A DNA stretch of 42,256 nucleotides from Candidatus Rokuibacteriota bacterium (GTDB lineage: Bacteria; Methylomirabilota; Methylomirabilia; Rokubacteriales; CSP1-6), in NCBI GenBank assembly GCA_003221615.1, contig QHSQ01000020.1, forward strand, positions 1-42,256. The letters run 5' to 3'. Position numbers and translations under genes: made by a program. This document shows, piece after piece, positions 29,205-36,706 of this stretch (its first letter is position 1; every line of letters starts with the position of its first letter). A model generated the notes under the pieces. It saw nothing but the letters and a program-made list of their open reading frames with translations, was not told the DNA's origin and searched no databases.

Positions 29205-29801
29205 ATGGCGTTCATTCGGACGATCCCGCCTTCCCAAGCGCAGGGCCCGGTTCGCGAGATGTACCAGGAGACTCAGGCGCGCTTCGGCTTCGTTCCGAAC
29301 TGGGCGCAGGCGTTCAGCCTGAGACCGGGCGTGCGGGACGGCTGGGCCGCTCTCTTGAAGTCGATCCAGTCCAATCTTCCTGTTCGGGCCTATGAGCTCG
29401 CGACCTTCGCGGCGGCGCGTGCGCTCCGATCCTCGTACTGCGCCCTGGCTCACGGCAGTGTGCTGGCCGACAAGGTCTTCGATCCGGCGGCAGTCACCGC
29501 GATCGCGAACGGCGCGCGCGAGGCCCCTCTCGAGCCGCGCGAGCGCGCCATGATGGCCTTCGCCGAGAAGGTCGCCCTCGACGCGGACCGCATCAGCGCG
29601 GCGGACATCGACGGGCTCAGGTCGCACGGCTACCGGGACGAGGAGATCTTCGACCTGGCCGCCGCCGCGGCGGCCCGTTGCTTCTTCAGCAAGCTCCTCG
29701 ATGCCTTGGGAGTGCAGGCGGACGCCGCCTTCCACGACATCGACCCGACGATGCGAGAGGCGCTGACGGTGGGGAGGTCGGTCGCCGCTCGACCGGAGTA
29801 G
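29205..29801 (+). CDS. Peroxidase-related / carboxymuconolactone decarboxylase-like (AhpD-fold) protein
   Basis: 198 residues from the ATG at 29205, with a GAGGAGGA site. The AhpD fold is seen in ELATFAAARALRSSYCALAHGSVLADKVFD (about residues 62-90, written in two parts in the family as the E-x-C-x3-H region) and in LEPRERAMMAFAEKVALDADRI. AhpD enzymes carry CxxC-x3-H; here only the second Cys and the His remain (SSYCALAHG), as in the uncharacterised peroxidase-related group. Classic disulfide chemistry is therefore unlikely. It begins 17 bases after the ABC exporter and is probably cotranscribed with it. Function unknown. Confidence 0.85.
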   Translation: MAFIRTIPPSQAQGPVREMYQETQARFGFVPNWAQAFSLRPGVRDGWAALLKSIQSNLPVRAYELATFAAARALRSSYCALAHGSVLADKVFDPAAVTAIANGAREAPLEPRERAMMAFAEKVALDADRISAADIDGLRSHGYRDEEIFDLAAAAAARCFFSKLLDALGVQADAAFHDIDPTMREALTVGRSVAARPE

Positions 29802-29807
29802 GACGCC

Positions 29808-29821
29808 AGCCCTTTCGGGCT
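29808..29821. terminator. Short hairpin shared by two convergent genes
   Basis: AGCCC (29808-29812), loop TTTC, GGGCT (29817-29821) in the 18-base gap between convergent stops; the stem reaches into the stop of the minus-strand gene. No T-run follows, so it may be only a weak two-way terminator. Confidence 0.35.
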
Positions 29822-31199
29822 ACAGAATCGGCCAGCGTGAGCGGGGGAAGGTGGTGCCGGTCCTTCGCTGGAGCTTCTCGCCGATCTCCTGCACCTGGGC
29901 GAACAGGCGCGGCTCGTCGACGAACGTCTGGCGATACGCGTCGACCCTCACGCGGCCGTCGACGATGACCGTGTGCACGCTGCGGCCGTCGGCGTTGTAG
30001 ACGAGGTTGTTGATCGGGTTGAAGAGCGCCTGCCACTCCGGCCGCTGCGTGTCGAAGAGCACCAGGTCGGCCTTCTTGCCGGGCTCGATCGAGCCGATCT
30101 CGTCGTCGACACCGAGCGCCTGAGCGCCGACGAGGGTCGCCATCTCCAGAGCCGCCTCGGCCGGGATCAGCCGGGTGTCCTGGCGGGCGTCCTTGTACTG
30201 GATCGCCGCCATGTTCATGGCGCGCACGATGTCGAGGTGGTTCGAGTTGTTGGGCGAGTCGCAGCCGAGCGCGACCTTCACGCCCTTGGCGAGGAGCTCC
30301 GGCATCCGCCCGTGCTCGGGGACGCCGCGGCCGCCCTTCGCGGCGGTGATCGGACACATCGCGACTTTCGTGCCGGTGCGCGCCAGGCAGTCGATCTCCG
30401 CGTCGTCGACGCCGAGCGAGTGCGCCAGGACCACGTTCGGCCCGAGGACGCCGAGCGACTCGAGGTACTCGGTCGGCGTCCGGCCGTGACGCGCCTGATA
30501 GTCCTTGCGCGCCTGCGGCCCGCTGCCGTGGTGGAGCGTCAGGTACGTGTCGTGCTCGTCGGCCACGCCCTTGAGCGCGCGCAGGAGATCGCCGGTGCAC
30601 GTCTCGGGTGAGAACGGCATGGCCCACGCCCGGATCCGCCCGTCGAGCCTTCCGTGCCACTTGTCGAGGAACGCGCCGGTGCGCGTGACGGCCTCACTCG
30701 CGGCGTAGCGGGGCAGGGGGAACGGCGCCTCCTGATCGCTGACGCATTCGCCGAGGATCACGCGAATGCCCGCGTCTTCGTACGCCTGCAGGCAGGCGTC
30801 CGGGAACTTGGTGCTCCCCGGATCGACGAAGCAGACCGTGCCGCTCTTGAGGAGCTCGACGAGTCCCAGCAAGGTCGTGGCGTGCTCTTCCTCTTCGGTC
30901 ATCGCCATCTGCAGCTTGAAGACGTGAGCGAGAGGGCTGGCGAGGTTATCGGGGAAGATGCCGCGCACCGCGTGCGCGTAGCTGATGTGCATGTGGCCGT
31001 TGACGAAGCCCGGTGTCACGACCAGATTGCGCGCGTCGATCACGCGATCGGCCCGCGCCCCCGCCAGCGACGCCGCCTTGCCCACCCGGCTCACCCGGCC
31101 GTCCTCGATGAGGATCGAGCCGTCTTGAAGTATCCGTCGCTCCTGATCGACGGTGACGACGTAGCGCGCGTTGTCGATCTTGATGCTCTCGGGCGGCAT
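29820..31199 (-). CDS. Amidohydrolase, TRZ/ATZ-SsnA family
   Basis: 459 residues. Metal-site residues are present: His69 and His71 (NGHMHIS), His in YLTLHHGSG, His in VLAHSLGVDD and Asp in GCDSPNNSNH. The beta-sandwich ends are complete (NARYVVTVDQER; IEPGKKADLVLFDT). It should hydrolyse a C-N bond, like cytosine/guanine deaminases or atrazine-type hydrolases; the substrate is not readable. It starts 23 bases after the enoyl-CoA hydratase-like gene on the same strand, so the two are likely one operon. It is only a distant relative of the other amidohydrolase in this window by eye. Confidence 0.92.
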   Translation of the reverse strand: MPPESIKIDNARYVVTVDQERRILQDGSILIEDGRVSRVGKAASLAGARADRVIDARNLVVTPGFVNGHMHISYAHAVRGIFPDNLASPLAHVFKLQMAMTEEEEHATTLLGLVELLKSGTVCFVDPGSTKFPDACLQAYEDAGIRVILGECVSDQEAPFPLPRYAASEAVTRTGAFLDKWHGRLDGRIRAWAMPFSPETCTGDLLRALKGVADEHDTYLTLHHGSGPQARKDYQARHGRTPTEYLESLGVLGPNVVLAHSLGVDDAEIDCLARTGTKVAMCPITAAKGGRGVPEHGRMPELLAKGVKVALGCDSPNNSNHLDIVRAMNMAAIQYKDARQDTRLIPAEAALEMATLVGAQALGVDDEIGSIEPGKKADLVLFDTQRPEWQALFNPINNLVYNADGRSVHTVIVDGRVRVDAYRQTFVDEPRLFAQVQEIGEKLQRRTGTTFPRSRWPIL

Positions 31200-31222
31200 C
31201 CGAGTCCTTCAGGCCGTTCGAC

Positions 31223-32017
31223 TCACCGGCCCTGGAACTGCGGGCGGCGCTTTTCGGAGAAGGCCTTCACACCCTCCTGATAGTCCTGGCTGTTGAAGCA
31301 GTCGGCGATGAGCTTCTCGAGCATCGCCAGATCGCGGTCGCCGTCGGGGCGCACGAGCTGCTCGACGGTGGCCTTGGCCGACCGCAGGGTGAGCGGCGCG
31401 TTCCTGGCCATCGTGAGCGCGTAGTTGCGGGTGAAGGCCTCGAGCTCCGCCTTCGGCACGACCTGGTTCACCAGCCCCATGCGCAGCGCGTCCTGGGCGC
31501 TGAAGTCGGTGCGGGCGGTGAAGAAGATCTCCTTCGTGTACGCCGGGCCGACGAGCTTCATCAGCTTTTCCATGCCCTTGTAGTGATAGCCGAGCCCGAG
31601 CCGCGCCGCCGGGATGCCGAAGCGCGCGTCGTCCGAGGCGATGCGCATGTCGCAACCGATGGCGATGCCGACGCCGCCGCCGACGCAGTAGCCGTGGATC
31701 ATCGCGAGGAGTGGCTTGGTCAAGGTGCCGAGCGCGCTCTGGCCGCGCTCCGAGATCCGGCTGTATTCCTCTTGATCGGCCATGTTGCGCCGGCGCTCCT
31801 TGAACTGGGAGATGTCGGCGCCGGCCACGAACGCCTGATCGCCCGCGCCACGCAGCACGACGACCCGGATCGCGTCGTCGTTGGCGAGGTCCTTGACGTA
31901 GTCCGGCATGAGCTGCCACATCTCCAGGCTCACGGCGTTGCGCTTCTCAGGCTGATTGAAGACGATCCAGCCGATCGGGCCATCCTTCTGCAGCAGGAGC
32001 TTCGGCGTCTCGCTCAT
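31223..32017 (-). CDS. Enoyl-CoA hydratase/isomerase family protein lacking both catalytic Glu
   Basis: 264 residues from the ATG at 32017 with AGGAG in front; an ORF start 30 bases upstream has no better signal. The crotonase fold is complete: NQPEKRNAVSLEM, FVAGADISQF (first oxyanion peptide), HGYCVGGGVGIAIGCDMRIA (second) and ARFGIPAARLGLG. In rat enoyl-CoA hydratase, Glu144 and Glu164 do the chemistry; here these places are Gly117 and Ala137. A hydratase reaction is thus unlikely and a different crotonase-type activity on an acyl-CoA is more probable (inference). It is first in an operon with the following amidohydrolase. Confidence 0.88.
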   Translation of the reverse strand: MSETPKLLLQKDGPIGWIVFNQPEKRNAVSLEMWQLMPDYVKDLANDDAIRVVVLRGAGDQAFVAGADISQFKERRRNMADQEEYSRISERGQSALGTLTKPLLAMIHGYCVGGGVGIAIGCDMRIASDDARFGIPAARLGLGYHYKGMEKLMKLVGPAYTKEIFFTARTDFSAQDALRMGLVNQVVPKAELEAFTRNYALTMARNAPLTLRSAKATVEQLVRPDGDRDLAMLEKLIADCFNSQDYQEGVKAFSEKRRPQFQGR

Positions 32018-32029
32018 GGCGTTCTCCTG
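32014..32029 (-). repeat. 16-base translation-start repeat, copy 1
   Basis: CAGGAGAACGCCATGA on the minus strand: the ribosome site and ATG of the enoyl-CoA hydratase-like gene. An identical copy lies at 32229-32244. Confidence 0.85.
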
Positions 32030-32065
32030 GTCGGGGGTTGAGGTCAAACCTACCGTGCGGCGCGC

Positions 32066-32232
32066 CTACTTGTCCAGCCAGACGTCCTGCATCCGTCCGT
32101 AGTTGTCGAGCGCGTTGTGCGGCAGATTCGAATCGCAGGGCGAGAGGGGCCAGGCTCCGGAGATCGTCGACGACTCGTGGATCGAAAACCCCGGCGGGTC
32201 TTCCGGCGCGGCACGTTCGACCGAGGTCTCAT
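32066..32232 (-). pseudogene. Probable C-terminal gene remnant
   Basis: In the minus-strand frame ending with TAG at 32066-32068 the last 50 or so codons read like real protein (PPGFSIHESSTISGAWPLS, then NALDNYGRMQDVWLDK) with the third-base GC bias of the neighbouring genes. The ATG behind a good AGGAG site at 32231 is in another frame and gives an Arg-rich chain of 60 residues that does not look coding. I infer that most of a gene was deleted, leaving its start signal joined out of frame to its last part. The parent family is not recognised. It lies just upstream of the enoyl-CoA hydratase-like gene on the same strand. Confidence 0.4.
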
Positions 32233-32244
32233 GGCGTTCTCCTG
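32229..32244 (-). repeat. 16-base translation-start repeat, copy 2
   Basis: CAGGAGAACGCCATGA, identical to 32014-32029, here in front of the gene remnant. It suggests a duplicated operon leader or a copied start region. Confidence 0.8.
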
Positions 32245-32294
32245 TTAGACTTCGAGCGGTCGAAATCCTACACCCGCGCACCGAGAGGAGCCTC

Positions 32295-33239
32295 ATGGAC
32301 CGCTGGCCCAACAGCCCCGTGCGATACCCGGATCCGGCCGTCCAGGTCCTCGATCCGAGCTTCGCCCCGTACCGGCTGGCGCTCGCGGCCGTCGAGCGTC
32401 TCGCCACGGGTTTCCGGTGGGCCGAGGGGCCGGTGTGGTTCGGCGACGGGCGCTTCCTGCTCTGGAGCGATATCCCAAACAATCGCGTCATGAAGTGGGA
32501 GGAAGAGACCGGCGCGGTGAGCGTCTTCCGCAAGCCGTCGAACAACACCAACGGCAACACGCGCGATCGCCAGGGGCGGCTGGTGTCCTGCGAGCACGAT
32601 GCCCGGCGCGTGACGCGCACCGAGCACGACGGCACGATCACGGTCCTGGCCGACCGCTACCAGGGCAAGCTCCTCAACTCGCCGAACGACGTCGTGTGCA
32701 AGTCGGACGGATCCGTCTGGTTCAGCGATCCACCCTTCGGCATCCTCGGAAACTACGAGGGCCACGTCGCGACGCCGGAGCTGCCGACCAGCGTCTACCG
32801 GGTCGACGGCCGGACCGGTGAGGTGACCGCGGTCACCAGCGACATCCCACGGCCCAACGGTCTCTGCTTCAGCCCCGACGAGTCGAAGCTCTACGTCGTC
32901 GTCAGCGGCGCCGTGCCGCGGGAGATCCGCGTGTTCGACGTCGTCGGCGGTGGGACGGCCCTCGCGAACAACCGCGTATTCGTGCATTGCGGCGACGGAT
33001 CTCCCGACGGGATGCGCTGCGACGTCGACGGCAATCTCTGGTGCGGCTGGGGCGGCGGGGAGGGATTGGACGGCGTGTCGATCTTCAATCCATCCGCCAA
33101 GCTGATCGGCCGCATCCTGCTCCCGGAGCGCTGCGCCAACCTCTGTTTCGGCGGGCTTCGGCGCAACCGGCTGTTCATGGCGGCCAGCCAGTCGCTGTAC
33201 GCGCTCTACGTCAATACGCAGGGCGTCCAGGGCGGCTAG
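32295..33239 (+). CDS. SMP-30/gluconolactonase/LRE family protein
   Basis: 314 residues from the ATG at 32295 with a GAGAGGAG site. The six-bladed propeller of the family is visible, with metal-site regions FRWAEGPVWFGDGRFLLWSD (Glu near 41), LLNSPNDVVCKSDGSVWFSD (Asn/Asp near 130-145), IPRPNGLCFSPDESKLYV (Asn) and SPDGMRCDVDGNLWCGW (Asp). It should hydrolyse a lactone such as a sugar-acid lactone, with a divalent metal. No signal peptide is seen, so it is cytoplasmic. The tannase-like esterase follows 36 bases later on the same strand. Confidence 0.92.
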   Translation: MDRWPNSPVRYPDPAVQVLDPSFAPYRLALAAVERLATGFRWAEGPVWFGDGRFLLWSDIPNNRVMKWEEETGAVSVFRKPSNNTNGNTRDRQGRLVSCEHDARRVTRTEHDGTITVLADRYQGKLLNSPNDVVCKSDGSVWFSDPPFGILGNYEGHVATPELPTSVYRVDGRTGEVTAVTSDIPRPNGLCFSPDESKLYVVVSGAVPREIRVFDVVGGGTALANNRVFVHCGDGSPDGMRCDVDGNLWCGWGGGEGLDGVSIFNPSAKLIGRILLPERCANLCFGGLRRNRLFMAASQSLYALYVNTQGVQGG

Positions 33240-33275
33240 CGCACGGGCTGCTTCTAGGCTGAGGAGGGCGCGCGC

Positions 33276-34862
33276 ATGCGAAGGCTCGGATCGATCGTCG
33301 TCGCGGCGCTGGCGGTGCTCGCCGTCGTCTCACCGGCCGCGGCCCAGAACCGTTACAGCTTCATCGACGCGGCGAAATCGCCACTCAACTTCTCCAGGGC
33401 CACGCTGAAGCCACAGCTCGCGTGCCCGGACCTGCGAAGCCTGACCGCCGGCAGCGTGTCCATCCTCGCCGTCGAGATCGTCGCGGCCGCCGAGGGTGTG
33501 CCGGAGCACTGTCGGGTGACCGGCTCGATCGCGCCCGAGATCCACTTCGAGGTGAATCTGCCCGCGGCCTGGAACCGCCGCTTCTACATGAGCGGCAACG
33601 GCGGCTTCGCGGGCGAGACCTCGGACAGTCCGCCCCGTGCCGTGGTGCGCGCGGCCGCGTTGCGCCATGGCTTCGTCACCGCGACGACCAATACCGGGCA
33701 CGACGCGACGAAAGAGCCCCTGGCGAGCTTCGCGCTCGATCCGCAGAAGGTGACGGACTATGCGTTCCGGGCCGTGCACCTCACGGCGATGACCGCCAAG
33801 GGGATCGCGGCGCGGTACTACGATCGTCCCGTCGCCTATGCGTACTGGGACGGCTGCTCGACCGGCGGACGGCAGGCGCTGATCTCGGCGCAACGATTCC
33901 CGGGCGACTTCGACGGGATCATCGCTGGCGCGCCGGTGCTGAACTTCGTGGACACGACCGTCGCCGGACTGTGGAATGCCGCGGCCCTGGCCGAGGCGCC
34001 GCTGACCCTGGACACCGTGAAGCTCGTCGCCGACGTCGTGTACGCGAAGTGCGCCGGTGCCGACGGCGTCATCGACGACCCGCGGCGGTGTCCCTTCGAT
34101 CCTACGCGCGACCTCCCGACGTGCGCGGGCGTCGTCGCGGGACCGGGCTGCGTCACCGAGCCGCAGGCCCGCGCGCTCAAAAAGATCTACGGCGGCGTCA
34201 TTCGCGACGGCAAGCCTTACTTCCCGGGCCAGCCCCTCGGCGCCGAGAAGGCGGGCACCTCAGCGTTCGGCGAGCCTCGGTCCTCGAGCGGCTGGGACCG
34301 ATGGCTGATCGGGCGCGACGGCGGCAAGTCGCTCCAGCTCGCCTTCTCCGAGTCGTTCATGCGGTACATGGCATTCGGCAAGCCGGATCCGAGCTACGAC
34401 TGGAAGACGTTCGACGTCGAGAAGGACCCGGATCGGATGAGCGACATCCGACGAGTCCTCAACGCGGTTGATCCGGATCTCACCGCGTTCAGGAACCGGG
34501 GCGGCAAGCTCCTGATGTATTTCGGCTGGGCGGATACCGCCCTGACGCCGTTCATGGCGATCGACTACTACGAGAAGGCGCTCGCCAGGAACGGTCCCGA
34601 CACGCGAGACTTCTTCCGGCTGTTCATGGTCCCCGGCATGTTCCACTGCCGGGGCGGCATCGGCACCGACCGGTTCGACGCGATGACGACCTTGATCAAC
34701 TGGGTCGAAGGCGGGACGACGCCCGACAGCATTCCCGCGGCGCGTGTCGAGCAGGATCAGGTCAAGCGCACGCGGCCGCTCTGCCCGTATCCACGCGTCG
34801 CCCGCTACAAGGGCTCGGGCAGCATCGACGACGCGGCGAGCTTCGCCTGCGCCGACCCGTGA
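33276..34862 (+). CDS. Tannase/feruloyl esterase family protein, secreted
   Basis: 528 residues from the ATG at 33276 with a GAGGAGGG site. A signal peptide (LGSIVVAALAVLAVVSPAAA, cut near residue 23) sends it to the periplasm or outside. The nucleophile motif is GCSTGGRQ with Ser195 next to Cys194; the acid is in YFGWADTALTP, and PGMFHC holds the catalytic His next to a Cys, the Cys-paired triad typical of this family. DGVIDDPRRCPFDP resembles the family's calcium site. It should cleave aromatic-acid esters such as feruloyl or galloyl esters, suggesting use of plant matter. It is the second gene after the SMP-30 protein. Confidence 0.93.
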   Translation: MRRLGSIVVAALAVLAVVSPAAAQNRYSFIDAAKSPLNFSRATLKPQLACPDLRSLTAGSVSILAVEIVAAAEGVPEHCRVTGSIAPEIHFEVNLPAAWNRRFYMSGNGGFAGETSDSPPRAVVRAAALRHGFVTATTNTGHDATKEPLASFALDPQKVTDYAFRAVHLTAMTAKGIAARYYDRPVAYAYWDGCSTGGRQALISAQRFPGDFDGIIAGAPVLNFVDTTVAGLWNAAALAEAPLTLDTVKLVADVVYAKCAGADGVIDDPRRCPFDPTRDLPTCAGVVAGPGCVTEPQARALKKIYGGVIRDGKPYFPGQPLGAEKAGTSAFGEPRSSSGWDRWLIGRDGGKSLQLAFSESFMRYMAFGKPDPSYDWKTFDVEKDPDRMSDIRRVLNAVDPDLTAFRNRGGKLLMYFGWADTALTPFMAIDYYEKALARNGPDTRDFFRLFMVPGMFHCRGGIGTDRFDAMTTLINWVEGGTTPDSIPAARVEQDQVKRTRPLCPYPRVARYKGSGSIDDAASFACADP

Positions 34863-34869
34863 GGCGGGC

Positions 34870-35664
34870 TCAGCCGCGCGTGATCTGAGAGATCCCCGGC
34901 AGGCGCCCGAGGAAGTTACCGGCGACACCGCCGTCGACGACGAGGTCGTGGCCGTTGACGTAGCGCGAGTCGGGGCCGAGCAGGAACGCGATGACGTCGG
35001 CCATGTCCTCCGGCGTAGCGACGCGGCCCAGGGGCACGAGCGCGTCGCGCTCCGAGGCGATCCGCTGATCCGCATACACCTGAGCGGTCATTCCCGTGCG
35101 CACCATCCCGGGTGAGACCGTGTTGACCCTGATGCCGTCCCGTCCGAGCTCTTGCGCCAGGACTTGCGCCAGCATGATCACGGCCGCCTTCGTTGGGCCG
35201 TAGGGGCCGAGGTTCGCGTGCGGGTTGCTGCCCGACATCGAGCCCACCGCGACGATCGCGCCGCGCGAGGCCTTGAGCGCCGGGTAGGCCGCCTTCGCCA
35301 GGAGCCACGTGGCGCGCGTGTTGACGGCGAACACGCGGTCCCAGTCGTCGACCGAGTATTCGACCAGCGGGCCGGGGCGGTTGATCCCGGCGTTGCTCAC
35401 CAGGCCGTCGAGGCCACCGAACCGGCCGACGGCCTCACTCACGACGCGCCCGGGCGCATCGACGCTTCCCATGTCGCCGTGGAGCGCGAGCGGCTCGGCC
35501 TCCTGCTTTCGTAGCTCGTCGATCAAGGCGTCGAGACCGGGCGAGGGGCCGATGTCGACGGCCGCGACCTGCGCCTTGCGACCCTGCGCCCTGGCATCCC
35601 GCGCCAGCCGAAGACACGTCGCCCGACCAATACCGCTCGCCGCGCCTGTCACGAGCACACGCAT
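34870..35664 (-). CDS. Short-chain dehydrogenase/reductase (SDR)
   Basis: 264 residues from the ATG at 35664 (GGAGG 5 bases before it; a GTG two codons earlier overlaps that site). Classical SDR motifs: TGAASGIG near residue 7 for NAD(P), NAG in LVSNAGINRPG, catalytic Ser in VGSMSGSNP, and YGPTK with Tyr and Lys in the right spacing. The end (DMADVIAFLLGPDSRYVNGH, VVDGGV) is that of 3-oxoacyl reductase-like members. The substrate is unknown. It is convergent with the tannase-like gene, with only 7 bases between stops. Confidence 0.93.
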   Translation of the reverse strand: MRVLVTGAASGIGRATCLRLARDARAQGRKAQVAAVDIGPSPGLDALIDELRKQEAEPLALHGDMGSVDAPGRVVSEAVGRFGGLDGLVSNAGINRPGPLVEYSVDDWDRVFAVNTRATWLLAKAAYPALKASRGAIVAVGSMSGSNPHANLGPYGPTKAAVIMLAQVLAQELGRDGIRVNTVSPGMVRTGMTAQVYADQRIASERDALVPLGRVATPEDMADVIAFLLGPDSRYVNGHDLVVDGGVAGNFLGRLPGISQITRG

Positions 35665-35680
35665 ACGCACCTCCGCCCGA

Positions 35681-35692
35681 GGAGTGTACTGC
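35681..35692 (+). promoter_or_regulatory. GGAGTGTACTGC motif, candidate -10 region
   Basis: It differs by one base from GGAGTATACTGC at 12354 and, like that copy, ends 45 bases before an ATG (35737). It lies in the divergent gap between the SDR gene and the TAXI-like fragment. No clear -35 box is seen. Confidence 0.25.
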
Positions 35693-35736
35693 TGAATCGA
35701 TGGTCCCGCCCGAGTCGTCTGAAGGCAGGTAGAACC

Positions 35737-36099
35737 ATGCCACGTGCGGTACGCCTCGACGCTTTAGCCGGCGGGGCCGGCGGAAGCTGGTATGTCCTCA
35801 TGAAAGGCCTGGCGCGGCTGGTCGGAGAGATCCATCCGGATATCCATATCACCGTCGTCGAAGGCGGCGGGATTTCGTCGTGGCTTCTCGGCACGGGAGT
35901 GCTGACGAGCAATAACGCCATCGGGGTGCTGTCGGATGGAATCGATCGCGCGTCGCTCGGAAGCTTGCCGCTGAGTCTCATTCCGACCTTCGCCGTGCCG
36001 TTGTGGACGATCCTCCACATCGTCTCGCTCCTGCAGCTCGCTGGAACGTCGGACACGGTCTCGCTGCGGGAAGCCTCGCTGGCGACTCCGTCGATCTGA
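35737..36099 (+). CDS. Short TAXI-type (TRAP) solute-binding-like fragment
   Basis: 120 residues with AAGGCAGG in front. The first 50 residues (LAGGAGGSWYVLMKGLARL, then ITVVEGGGIS) resemble the start of the mature part of TAXI-family TRAP solute-binding proteins, normally about 300-340 residues with a signal peptide. Here there is no signal peptide, and after about residue 60 the similarity fades into a hydrophobic stretch (LPLSLIPTFAVPLWTILHIVSLL). The other two frames soon hit stops, so a simple single frameshift does not rescue it. It is best seen as a decayed or truncated gene; a real small protein cannot be excluded. Confidence 0.45.
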   Translation: MPRAVRLDALAGGAGGSWYVLMKGLARLVGEIHPDIHITVVEGGGISSWLLGTGVLTSNNAIGVLSDGIDRASLGSLPLSLIPTFAVPLWTILHIVSLLQLAGTSDTVSLREASLATPSI

Positions 36100-36108
36100 C
36101 GAGCGCGC

Positions 36109-36552
36109 TCAGCGCCCGATGCCGCGCGCCATGAGCACGGCCATGAGCGGGATGAGCGCGAGCAGCCCGAGCTCGATGTGGATGAAGCGTCGAGCGCCGG
36201 CGATCTCGTCGCCGGCCGGCGCGGCGCCGCTGGCCGCCGCGTGTTTCCAGCGGACGAACGTGCGCGTCGGCTTGATCGAGAGCACCGCGATGATCACGTA
36301 GAGGGCCATCTTCGCCCAGAAGGTCGGGTTGCCCGTGTAGAAGCTGACCCCCTTGGCGTAGAAGAACAGGCGGAGCAGGCCGGTCGCGAGCGCGGCGAGC
36401 GCGGAGACGAAGAAGACGACGTCGATGGTGGCCAGGTGCTGCGCCTGCTCACCCGTTATCCCGTGTCGGCACGTGACCAGCTCGGCGACCAGGAAGCCGG
36501 CCGTGAGGATGATGCTGAGGTAGTGCAGATACGCGACCAGCGGCTCCATCAT
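36109..36552 (-). CDS. DUF2214-family membrane protein
   Basis: 147 residues from the ATG at 36552, 6 bases after a GGGAGG site; a second ATG follows directly. Four hydrophobic helices are visible: YLHYLSIILTAGFLVAELV, VVFFVSALAALATGLLRLFF, WAKMALYVIIAVLSI and LGLLALIPLMAVLMA. The conserved FYAKGVSFYTGNPTFWAK loop and IKPTRTFVRW are typical of DUF2214. Function is unknown; the family is an inner-membrane protein. It is divergent from the thiolase operon and convergent with the TAXI-like fragment, with 9 bases between. Confidence 0.82.
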   Translation of the reverse strand: MMEPLVAYLHYLSIILTAGFLVAELVTCRHGITGEQAQHLATIDVVFFVSALAALATGLLRLFFYAKGVSFYTGNPTFWAKMALYVIIAVLSIKPTRTFVRWKHAAASGAAPAGDEIAGARRFIHIELGLLALIPLMAVLMARGIGR

Positions 36553-36661
36553 CACAGACCTCCCATGTCCACTCCTCGGCGAGGCTATGCCGACGCACCG
36601 CGAGCGGTCAAACGCTGGATCGGCGCATGACGCCATCGTCTCCGCAGCGATCGTCAGGGGT

Positions 36662-36673
36662 GGAGTAGAATGC
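36662..36673 (+). promoter_or_regulatory. GGAGTAGAATGC motif, candidate -10 region
   Basis: It contains TAGAAT (36666-36671) and matches GGAGTATACTGC at 12354 in ten of twelve bases. It lies 34 bases before the thiolase ATG. No clear -35 box is seen. Confidence 0.3.
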
Positions 36674-36706
36674 AGGGCCACGATCGAAGAGGAGGGCGAC
36701 CGGTCC

